Assembly: GCF_002155695.1 (NCBI RefSeq)
Contig: NZ_MUYJ01000008.1
Coordinates: 107,496 to 171,495 of the forward strand
From: Erythrobacter tepidarius
GTDB lineage: Bacteria; Pseudomonadota; Alphaproteobacteria; Sphingomonadales; Sphingomonadaceae
Direction: 5' to 3'
DNA: 64,000 nucleotides
Shown here: piece by piece, positions 1-7,074 of the stretch
How positions within the stretch are numbered: the first letter of the stretch is position 1
How the letters are laid out: the number at the start of each line of letters is the position of its first letter
Program-made: the position numbers and the translations under genes
Notes under the pieces: generated by a model
What the model was told of the DNA's origin: nothing
Databases searched by the model: none
The model's input: the letters and a program-made list of their open reading frames with translations, nothing else

Positions 1-5
1 CTCAC
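1..5 (-). other. Possible start of a downstream gene (second PH-domain protein?), cut by the window edge
   Basis: Just downstream of the PH-domain gene stop, the minus strand offers a GTG at 5..3. Bacterial PH-domain genes of the YdbS type are usually followed by a larger YdbT paralogue, so this could be its start. Only two codons are in the window, so this is inference from family context. Confidence 0.15.
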
Positions 6-15
6 GGCCAATGGC

Positions 16-534
16 TCACTGGGTTTCGCGGCGGATATGGGCACGGATCGCCTCGCGCATCTCGCGCGCCAGTTCCTCGCCGAGGCCGGGCAGCGAGACA
101 GAGGCATTGTGATTCCCGGCAGTGTGCAGGGTCAGCGTGGCGATGCCGAAGAAGCGTTCGATCGGGCCTTGATCCACATCGATATGCTGCACCCGCCCGA
201 AGGGAACGACCGTGTCGGAACGGAACAGCAGCCCGCGCACCACCCGCAGCCGGTCAGCCGCAATCTGGTACCCGCGCGCGTTGTAGCGGCGGGTGGGCAC
301 GCGGATGATGCAGGCCAGCGCGATCACCAGGACCGGCCCGGCGATGAGGCCGGTCGGGAACAGGCCCTCGCCCTGCAAGAGGCTCTCCAGCACCAGCGCC
401 CCGAAGAGCAAGGGGATTGCGGCCAGCGTGGTGCGCACCCGCAGGGCGTGGGCATAGTTGGGGTGAAGACGGGTCAGCGCGCCATCGTCATCACTGGGCG
501 CGGCAGACGGGTTGATTGCGGGGGCGAGATCCAT
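16..534 (-). CDS. PH domain-containing membrane protein (bPH2/DUF304, YdbS-like)
   Basis: A 172-residue protein with two hydrophobic segments (about residues 37-55 and 60-77) followed by a bacterial PH (bPH2) domain. The domain contains the typical stretch YQIAADRLRVVRGLLFRSDTVV and the GRVQHIDVDQGPIERFFGIA region. This matches YdbS-family proteins in length and layout. The molecular role of the family is poorly known; the proteins sit in the inner membrane. It is unlikely to belong to the catabolic cluster and appears to be the housekeeping neighbour at its left edge. Confidence 0.8.
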   Translation of the reverse strand: MDLAPAINPSAAPSDDDGALTRLHPNYAHALRVRTTLAAIPLLFGALVLESLLQGEGLFPTGLIAGPVLVIALACIIRVPTRRYNARGYQIAADRLRVVRGLLFRSDTVVPFGRVQHIDVDQGPIERFFGIATLTLHTAGNHNASVSLPGLGEELAREMREAIRAHIRRETQ

Positions 535-584
535 GGTGCCTTACTGGCGCAATACACTGCTGGCGCGCAAGGCTTTTCGTGCGG

Positions 585-1754
585 CTAGCGGCGCTGATCG
601 AACCTCCGGCCCACCAGCGCGGCGGCGATGTTGGTCTTCTGCACGTCGATGCTGCCGCCCGCGATCCCCCAGGCATAGGCATCGCGCAAGCGCTGCTCCA
701 TGCCGTAGTCCTTGTGATAGCCATAGCCGCCCATCACCTGCATCCCCATCGCCGCGACCTCGCGCACGATCTCGTTGGCGAAGCACTTGGCGAGCGAGCT
801 TTCATAGACCGTCGGCAGGCCATCGGGCTGCGCAGCGGCGTTGGCGGCGGCGCGGTGGATGAGGAGGCGCGCGGCCTCGACCTTCATCGCCATCTCGGCG
901 ATCTTCAGTTGCACCGCTTGGAATTCGATGATCGGCTTGCCGAAGGCGACACGCTCCTGAACATATGCGGTCGCCGCTTCCAGCGCCGCCGCCGCCACCC
1001 CGAGGCTCTGGGTCGCATTGCCGCAGCGCTCCAGCCCGAAGGCGCTCATCAGCTTGGCAAAGCCACCCGCGCCGATGATCACGTTCTCGGCCGGAACGCG
1101 CACATCCTCGATCGCGAAGTCGGCCGTGGCGATGCCGCGGAAGCCCATCAGCTGCTCGCGCTTGCCGAACTGCATCCCCGGCGCGTCCCGCTCCAGCAGG
1201 ATCGCGCCGATGCCCTTGGCCCCCGGCTCGTCGGTGAAGCGGCAATAGGTCACGTAGTAGTCCGAATGGCCCCCGCCGCTGGTCCAGCGCTTGTAGCCGT
1301 TGACGACATAGGCGTTGCCATCGCGCACCGCGCGGGTCTTGAGATCGGTCAGCGCGGTGCCGGCGTCAGGCTCGGACATCGACACCGCGACGATCTTCTC
1401 CCCGCGGATGACTTGCGGCAGGATGCGGGCCTTCATCTCCGGCGAGCCGAAGCGTTCGATGGTGCGCACCGGCCCGGCCAGCGCCTCGAACACCGGGAAG
1501 GCGACCGCGTTGGAGATCTTGGCAAACTCCTCGAGCACGATCAGCGCCTCGAGATGCCCCAGACCGAGCCCGCCATACTCCACCGGCAGGTTGACCCCGA
1601 GAAAACCCATCTCGCCATAGGTGCGCAGCATGTCGTGCGGGACGGGATAGTCCTTGGCCTCCATGTCGCGGGCCAGCGCGGGGAGTTCCTTCTGCGCGAA
1701 CCTGCGCGCTGTTTCCTGCAGCTCGCGCTGCGCCTCGGTCAGGTTGAAGTCCAT
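585..1754 (-). CDS. Acyl-CoA dehydrogenase family protein
   Basis: A 389-residue FAD-dependent acyl-CoA dehydrogenase that would introduce an alpha-beta double bond into an acyl-CoA. The N-terminal helical domain is followed by the flavin/substrate motif SMSEPDAGTALTD at residues 125-137. The C-terminal domain contains GGYGYHKDYGMEQRLRD. The loop that usually carries the catalytic glutamate (YEGT) reads IAGGS near residue 364, so glutamate is absent there and the base may lie elsewhere, as in isovaleryl-CoA dehydrogenase-type members. The start has AGGAGGG upstream on the minus strand. It diverges from the GST-like gene at 1866. The substrate is unknown but the context suggests beta-oxidation of a cyclic or branched acyl-CoA. 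Confidence 0.9.
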   Translation of the reverse strand: MDFNLTEAQRELQETARRFAQKELPALARDMEAKDYPVPHDMLRTYGEMGFLGVNLPVEYGGLGLGHLEALIVLEEFAKISNAVAFPVFEALAGPVRTIERFGSPEMKARILPQVIRGEKIVAVSMSEPDAGTALTDLKTRAVRDGNAYVVNGYKRWTSGGGHSDYYVTYCRFTDEPGAKGIGAILLERDAPGMQFGKREQLMGFRGIATADFAIEDVRVPAENVIIGAGGFAKLMSAFGLERCGNATQSLGVAAAALEAATAYVQERVAFGKPIIEFQAVQLKIAEMAMKVEAARLLIHRAAANAAAQPDGLPTVYESSLAKCFANEIVREVAAMGMQVMGGYGYHKDYGMEQRLRDAYAWGIAGGSIDVQKTNIAAALVGRRFDQRR

Positions 1755-1865
1755 GGCCGTCTCATTCCCTCCTCTAGCGGTGCACGTCCCCTAGCGCATT
1801 TGCGAGGCGGGCGCGCAAGTGCGTGCCGACTAAGCTAGCAAAAACGCATATCGGGAGAGCAACAG

Positions 1866-2513
1866 ATGACCATCCTCCATTCCAGCCTCGGCCCCAACCC
1901 GCGCCTCGTGCGGATGTTCATGATCGAGAAGGGGCTTGAGGAAGGCAAGGATTTCACCCGCGTGCATTACGATATCATCGCCGGCCAGAACCGGCAGGAT
2001 GCCGCCTACATGCGCAAGAACCCGCAGGGCACCACGCCGATGCTGGAGCTGGACGACGGCACCTGCCTCACCGAAAGCTGGCCGATCTGCGAATTCATCG
2101 AGGAACTGCACCCGCAGCCCAACCTGTTCGGCGAAACGCCCGTGGAGCGCGCCATGGTGCGCAAATGGGCGCGGCTGTTCGACCAGGAAGTGGTGGTGCC
2201 GATGACGATGGGCTTCCGCGCCGGGGCTGGCCGGGCGATGTTCGCGCCGCGCATGAGCGTCGTCTCGCCTGAAGCCGGGGCGGAGCTTTCGGCGCTGGCG
2301 GACGAGAAGTGGCGGATGTTCGACAGCTGCCTCGGCGCCAGCAACCACATCGCCTTGGGCCGCTTCACCTTTGCCGATCTCCTCATCTTCGCCTTTGCCA
2401 ATTTCGGCTTCACCATTGGCTGGAAGCTGCCGGAGGGCACCGACAACCTCGCGCGCTTCATCGACACCCACAACCAGCGCGCCTGCGCTGCGATCTGGCA
2501 GCAGGCCGAGTAA
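1866..2513 (+). CDS. Glutathione S-transferase family protein
   Basis: A 215-residue two-domain GST-fold protein. The N-terminal thioredoxin-like half contains NPQGTTPM (residues 52-59), with the cis-proline before the substrate pocket, and the E-S pair of the glutathione gamma-glutamyl contact at residues 70-71. The C-terminal half is helical. Family members conjugate glutathione, isomerise or dehalogenate; the reaction here cannot be read off. The ATG follows a GGGAGAG ribosome site. The stop overlaps the start of the next SDR by one base (TAATG), so the two are probably translated together. Detoxification of an electrophilic pathway intermediate is plausible. Confidence 0.88.
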   Translation: MTILHSSLGPNPRLVRMFMIEKGLEEGKDFTRVHYDIIAGQNRQDAAYMRKNPQGTTPMLELDDGTCLTESWPICEFIEELHPQPNLFGETPVERAMVRKWARLFDQEVVVPMTMGFRAGAGRAMFAPRMSVVSPEAGAELSALADEKWRMFDSCLGASNHIALGRFTFADLLIFAFANFGFTIGWKLPEGTDNLARFIDTHNQRACAAIWQQAE

Positions 2514-3292
2514 TGCCCGACCTCGCCGGCAAGGTCGCGATCGTCACCGGCTGCGCGAGCGGGATCGGCGCGGCAACCGTGCGGCGGTTCATCGCCGATG
2601 GCGCGCAGGTGCTCGGCACCGACCTCGACGCCGAACGCGGTGCAGCGCTGTGCGCCGAGGCGGGCGCGCGCTTCGCGCTGCAGGACGTGGCCGACCGCGC
2701 GCTCTGGCCGCAGATCGTTGCCGAGACAGTTGCGGCCTTCGGGCGGCTCGATATTCTCGTCAACAACGCCGGGATGGTCTCGGGCGCGGGGATCGGCGAG
2801 CTTGACGACGAAGCGATGTTCGCCGCTTGGGACAAGGTGCTCGCCGTCAACCTAACCGGGACGATGGCGGGGTGCCGTGCGGGCATTGCCGCGATGCGGG
2901 CGAACCCAGGCGGCCCCAAAGGCGCGATCATCAATATCGCTTCCACCACCGCGATCATGCCCCTGCCGACCGATGTCGGCTATTCCGCCAGCAAGGCAGC
3001 GGTGGTCGCGCTAACGAAGTCGGTTGCGACATGGTGTGCGCAAGCCGGTCTGAACATCCGCTGCAACACCGTGATCCCCGGCGCGACCATGACCGGCATT
3101 CTCGCCGCGGCCGAGGAACAGACCCCGGGCCTAATTGCGGCGGTGGCCAGGACCTCGCCCCTGAACCGCCTCGCCGATCCGGCCGAAACCGCGGCGGCGA
3201 TCGCCTTCCTTGCCAGCGATGAATGCCCCTTCATGACGGGGGCAGAGATGCTGGTCGACGGGGCGATGACGGCGATTCACCCGGGGTTCTGA
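2513..3292 (+). CDS. SDR family NAD(P)-dependent oxidoreductase
   Basis: A 259-residue classical short-chain dehydrogenase. Cofactor motif TGCASGIG is at residues 12-19, NNAG at 84-87, and the catalytic Ser near 144, Tyr157 and Lys161 (YSASK) are all present. The conserved C-terminal MLVDGAM segment follows. The start was placed at the ATG overlapping the GST stop, because translation then begins six residues before the Rossmann strand, as usual. It oxidises an alcohol or reduces a ketone of an unknown substrate. Its 3' end overlaps the convergent MFS gene by 16 bp. Confidence 0.9.
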   Translation: MPDLAGKVAIVTGCASGIGAATVRRFIADGAQVLGTDLDAERGAALCAEAGARFALQDVADRALWPQIVAETVAAFGRLDILVNNAGMVSGAGIGELDDEAMFAAWDKVLAVNLTGTMAGCRAGIAAMRANPGGPKGAIINIASTTAIMPLPTDVGYSASKAAVVALTKSVATWCAQAGLNIRCNTVIPGATMTGILAAAEEQTPGLIAAVARTSPLNRLADPAETAAAIAFLASDECPFMTGAEMLVDGAMTAIHPGF

Positions 3293-4695
3293 GTTCGCCC
3301 TGGATCGCCAGCAGATCCGGGGTCATGTTCCCGCATCTTTTCCAGATAGCCGCTCGGCCCCATCTGCGCCGCGGTCCAGACGAAGATCGCGAGACTTGCA
3401 AGGCCCGAGACGAGGCACACGCCGAACACCGCCACAGCCAGCGCGCTGGCGCCCTGCGTCGGGGTCAGCGCATCGCTCAGCGCGCCGATCACCCCGAGGC
3501 CGAGCGTCTGGCCGACGAGATTGTTGAAGAACAGCGCGATGGCGACGGCGAAGCCCCGGCTCGCCGGCTCGACCGCGGCCTGGATGCCCGACAGGATCCC
3601 CGCCTGGCTGGCGACATAGATCGCATAGGCCAGGCCAAACCAGCCGAGAAAGCCCGCGAAGCTGCCCGAGCTCAGGCTCAGCGCCAGCGGCACGACACAG
3701 CCGAGGCTGACAAGCCCGGGCAGCCACGCCCGCCAGCGCTCGTCGCGCAGGGTCAGCCAGTGGGTCATATAGCCGCCGAGGATCGGCCCCGGGATGCCCC
3801 CGAGAAAGAAGGTGAAGCCGAGATAGAGCCCGACATCCCCCGTCGAGACCGGGAAGGCACGCAGCATCACCGCCGCCATCCAGAAGGCAAGGCCGTAGCC
3901 GATCATGATCTGCACCGCCCAGCCCAGCGCCAACCCCATGAACACGCGGTTGGCGACGAGGCTGCGGATCGTCTGCCCCAGCGGCAGCTGCGCCATGTCG
4001 GTGCCCGCCGGGGCAAAGCGCCCGCGTGGCGGCTCGCGCACGGTGAGATAGATCACCCCCGCCAGCACCAGCCCCGGCAGGCCCATCAGCACGAAAGCCC
4101 GACGCCAGTCGAAGATTTCGGCTAGCTGCCCGCCGATGATCAGGCCGCCCGCCGTCCCCATGCTCGCCCCGATGGTGAGGTAGCCCATCGCCTTGGCCAG
4201 TTCGGCGCGGGCGAAAAAGTCGGCGACGAGGCTTTGCGAGGAGGGGCCGGAACACCCCTCGCCCACGCCGACACCGGTGCGTGCGAGGAACAGCGTCCAG
4301 AATCCGGTCGCCAGCCCGCAGGCCGCGGTCATCAGGCTCCAGAACCCGATCGCTGCGGCGACAATGTTCTTGCGGGTGGCGCGATCCGCCAGCCGCGCGG
4401 CGGGAAAGCCGGCCAGCACATAGACAAGGCTGAAGGCCAGCCCGCCGAGCAGGCCGAGTTCGAAGTCCGACAGGGTGAATTCGGCCTTGATGTCCTCGAC
4501 AAGGATTCCGAACACCAGCCGGTCGGCGACGCTGAACGCGCTTGTCAGCGTCAGCAGCGCCAGCACATACCATCTGTAGACGCCCGGCTGATCGCCGGGC
4601 TGCGGCCATCTATAGAGGCGCGGCTGATCGCCGGGCTGCGGCCAGCGGTGGGCGCTGGGCCGGTTCTCAGTGGTGCGGTCTGGCGTAAAGGCCAT
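3277..4695 (-). CDS. MFS transporter
   Basis: A 472-residue major facilitator protein with about twelve hydrophobic segments. The cytoplasmic loop after TM2 has the family signature around GFPAARLADRATRK. This is the length and layout of the spinster-like or aromatic-acid MFS group. It probably moves a pathway substrate or product across the inner membrane. The first 42 residues are odd: a 12-residue unit (RWPQPGDQPRLY, then RWPQPGDQPGVY) is repeated in tandem before the first membrane helix. The ATG also lies 29 bp inside the 3' end of the upstream SDR gene. A later start, near residue 41, is possible. Confidence 0.87.
   Translation of the reverse strand: MAFTPDRTTENRPSAHRWPQPGDQPRLYRWPQPGDQPGVYRWYVLALLTLTSAFSVADRLVFGILVEDIKAEFTLSDFELGLLGGLAFSLVYVLAGFPAARLADRATRKNIVAAAIGFWSLMTAACGLATGFWTLFLARTGVGVGEGCSGPSSQSLVADFFARAELAKAMGYLTIGASMGTAGGLIIGGQLAEIFDWRRAFVLMGLPGLVLAGVIYLTVREPPRGRFAPAGTDMAQLPLGQTIRSLVANRVFMGLALGWAVQIMIGYGLAFWMAAVMLRAFPVSTGDVGLYLGFTFFLGGIPGPILGGYMTHWLTLRDERWRAWLPGLVSLGCVVPLALSLSSGSFAGFLGWFGLAYAIYVASQAGILSGIQAAVEPASRGFAVAIALFFNNLVGQTLGLGVIGALSDALTPTQGASALAVAVFGVCLVSGLASLAIFVWTAAQMGPSGYLEKMREHDPGSAGDPGRTQNPG
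4571..4642. repeat. 36-bp tandem direct repeat (two units) in the MFS 5' end
   Basis: Units at 4571-4606 and 4607-4642 differ at three of 36 positions (6, 11 and 14). The unit is a multiple of three and stays in frame, giving two 12-residue copies. Each unit contains CCGGCTGATCGCCGG, which can form a hairpin, a common trigger for local duplication. A third, partial copy of the reading continues into the first membrane helix. Confidence 0.9.
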
Positions 4696-5446
4696 TGTCC
4701 ACCGGGATCGTCAGGCCGGTGAGGAAGCGTGCCTCGTCCGAGGCAAGGAACAGCACGCAGCCCGCGACATCGCGCGGGTGGCCCAGCGAATCGGCGGGCA
4801 GCGGACCATCGGGGATCTCCATCGGAGCCTGCCCGGCGCGCCCCGAGACGCCCATCACCATCGGGGTCTCGATCCCCCCCGGCGCGAGCGCGTTGACGCG
4901 GATGCCATAGCCCTTGTCCTGGAAATCCACCGCAAGGCTGCGGGTCAAGCCGGCGATCCCGGCCTTGCTTGCGGCGTAGGCGGGAATGTTGCCATAGCCC
5001 ATCAGCGCCGCGGTGGAGGCCATGTTGATGATCGAGGAACCGCCCCCGCCCACCTTGAGGTGACGGTGCTTCATCAGCGGCACGGCATATTTGCACCCGA
5101 GAAAGGTGCCGATAAGGTGGATGTCGAGATGCAGGCGGAAATGCGCGAGGCTGCACTCCTCGATGCTTTCGAAGATGACGTTGCCGGCATTGTTGACGAG
5201 GATATCGAGCCCGCCGTGGCGTTCCTCGACCGCGCGCATCACCTCGATCCATTGCTCTTCGCTGGTGACGTCGAGCGCCATCGCATCACCGCCGATGGCA
5301 TCGGCGACCTTGTGCGCCAGCTCCACCTCGCGGTCGGTGACGATCACCTTGGCGCCCTCGCGCGCCAAGGCCTCGCAATCGGCCTTGCCCAGCCCCATTG
5401 CTCCGCCCGTCACGAGCGCCACCTTGCCCGCTACCCTTCCCGCCAT
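4667..5446 (-). CDS. SDR family oxidoreductase (hydroxysteroid dehydrogenase-like)
   Basis: A 259-residue classical SDR with TGGAMGLG at residues 13-20, NNAG at 85-88, a catalytic Ser near 144, Tyr157 and Lys161 in YAASK. The C-terminus carries FLTGLTIPVDNGLYA. The sequence style resembles bacterial 3-beta/17-beta-hydroxysteroid dehydrogenases and cyclohexanol dehydrogenases, which is family resemblance only. The MFS start lies within its last codons, so the two are translationally coupled. It diverges from the Rieske gene at 5572. A GGGAGAG ribosome site precedes the ATG. Confidence 0.9.
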   Translation of the reverse strand: MAGRVAGKVALVTGGAMGLGKADCEALAREGAKVIVTDREVELAHKVADAIGGDAMALDVTSEEQWIEVMRAVEERHGGLDILVNNAGNVIFESIEECSLAHFRLHLDIHLIGTFLGCKYAVPLMKHRHLKVGGGGSSIINMASTAALMGYGNIPAYAASKAGIAGLTRSLAVDFQDKGYGIRVNALAPGGIETPMVMGVSGRAGQAPMEIPDGPLPADSLGHPRDVAGCVLFLASDEARFLTGLTIPVDNGLYARPHH

Positions 5447-5571
5447 TGCACTCTCCCAGGCTTTTTCTTGGGGCCAGCCTATCGGGCAGGCGGGTCGGTG
5501 CTACTGTCGAAAGCGCGAGGGCGCACACCGGGCACGACGATGTATTCTCCCGGCCCGGGAGCGAGGCAAGA

Positions 5572-6885
5572 ATGATGGAAGCAGCCGAAGTCGCGCGGTT
5601 GAAGGCGCTAATGGAATGGGAAGGCACCCGCACCGCCCCGCCCGATGGGTTCCCCACGCTGCCCGACATGCCCGCCGGGCGCTACACCAGCCCCGAATAC
5701 TTCGCGCTCGAAATGGCGCACGTGTTCCGCAAGAGCTGGCTGTTCGCCGGGCACATGGACGAGATTCCCGAGCCGGGGTGCTACATGCGCTGGCACAATG
5801 CCGGCGATCCGATCGTCATCGTCCACGGCATGGACGGGGTGGTGCGCGCCTTCCACAACACCTGCCGCCACCGCGGTGCGCCGGTGGTGACCGCGGATCG
5901 CGGCAAGTCTGCGCGCCTGATGTGCGGCTATCACAACTGGACCTACAAGACCGACGGGAGCCTCGTCGGCGTGCCCGAGCGGCGCGATTTTCCGGCCGAT
6001 TTCGATTTCTCGTGCCGCGGCCTCTTGCCGGTGCGCTGCGAGCTGTTCGGCAAGGTCATCTTCGTCAATTTCGACATGGAGGCGATGCCGCTGATCGCGT
6101 GGCTCGGCCCGCTGGCGCGCGAGTGGGAGGAATTCGCCTTCGACCGGATCAAGTTGGCGGCCCGGCATTGCTTCGATCTCAAGTGCAACTGGAAGATCGC
6201 GATGGAGGCCAACATGGAGGTCTACCATGTGCCCTTCATCCACCCCGAGACCGTTGCCCCGCTGGTGGATTCGACCCGTAACTACAACACTTTCTATCCC
6301 AATGGCCACGCCCGGATGCTCGCCCCGCCGCCGCGCCATACCAACCGCGAACACGTGCGCGCGATCGACAGTCCGCCGGGCTGGCAGCAGATCGAAACCG
6401 TGGGCGAGCTGGGCCGCACCTGCACCCAGAGCTACACCCTGTTCCCCAACTGGGTCAGCCCCTTGAGCAACTATTTCGTGCCGCCACTGCTGTTCTGGCC
6501 GACATCCTTGAACACCACCCGGCTCGAACTGGTGACGATGGCGCTCGACTGGGGCGATGAACCCGCGCCCGACCTGTGGACCCTCCCCGACGCGAGCCAG
6601 CCCAATGGTCGGCAGATGAGCCCGATCATCCTTGAGGACACCCAGTTCGGTGAGGCGATCCAGAAATCGGTCGAAGGCTCGGCCTTCCGCTCGGTCCCGC
6701 TGTCCTATCAGGAAGCGCGGATCTACGCCTTCCACCAGAGCCTCGATCGAATGATCGGGATCGCCAGGGTGCCCGAAGATCTCAGGGTCGAACAGGTGAT
6801 CGGCCCGGAATGGGTGTGGCCCAACGATCCGCGCATCGGACAGATGGAACGCGCGCAGGCGGCCGCCCGCCAGGCAGCGGAGTGA
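5572..6885 (+). CDS. Rieske non-heme iron oxygenase, alpha subunit (no. 1)
   Basis: A 437-residue aromatic-ring-hydroxylating dioxygenase-type protein. The Rieske [2Fe-2S] ligands are Cys98, His100, Cys118 and His121 (CRHRG, then CGYHNW, with Asn replacing the usual Gly). The catalytic domain has the mononuclear iron histidines in NMEVYHVPFIH (His219, His224). The enzyme would hydroxylate or O-demethylate a ring substrate with electrons from a separate reductase and ferredoxin, neither of which is in the window. The start is at the first of two adjacent ATGs, ten bases after GGGAG. It is the first of four such proteins here and is followed by a TonB receptor. Confidence 0.92.
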   Translation: MMEAAEVARLKALMEWEGTRTAPPDGFPTLPDMPAGRYTSPEYFALEMAHVFRKSWLFAGHMDEIPEPGCYMRWHNAGDPIVIVHGMDGVVRAFHNTCRHRGAPVVTADRGKSARLMCGYHNWTYKTDGSLVGVPERRDFPADFDFSCRGLLPVRCELFGKVIFVNFDMEAMPLIAWLGPLAREWEEFAFDRIKLAARHCFDLKCNWKIAMEANMEVYHVPFIHPETVAPLVDSTRNYNTFYPNGHARMLAPPPRHTNREHVRAIDSPPGWQQIETVGELGRTCTQSYTLFPNWVSPLSNYFVPPLLFWPTSLNTTRLELVTMALDWGDEPAPDLWTLPDASQPNGRQMSPIILEDTQFGEAIQKSVEGSAFRSVPLSYQEARIYAFHQSLDRMIGIARVPEDLRVEQVIGPEWVWPNDPRIGQMERAQAAARQAAE

Positions 6886-6913
6886 CGCTACGGAATGGCG
6901 CTTTCACGGGCGG

Positions 6914-6985
6914 ATGTTGCGTATTTGTCGCACTTTGCCGCCGGCACTATCGCTTTTGCTGATAGCGTGATTGCGGGCGCAACAT
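6914..6985. promoter_or_regulatory. Inverted repeat ATGTTGCG ... CGCAACAT upstream of the TonB receptor
   Basis: Perfect 8-bp arms lie at 6914-6921 and 6978-6985 with 56 bases between them, in the 189-bp gap before the receptor gene. A shorter dyad, CTATC ... GATAG, lies inside. They could be paired operator half-sites or an RNA stem. The function is not known. Confidence 0.35.
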
Positions 6986-7074
6986 ACACCTGCACAGCGT
7001 TCCGATAGGCGCGGGCAAACGCGTCACGGCATTGGGGAATCAGGGCCGGCGAGGCCCGCAGGGGAGAGAGAGCG

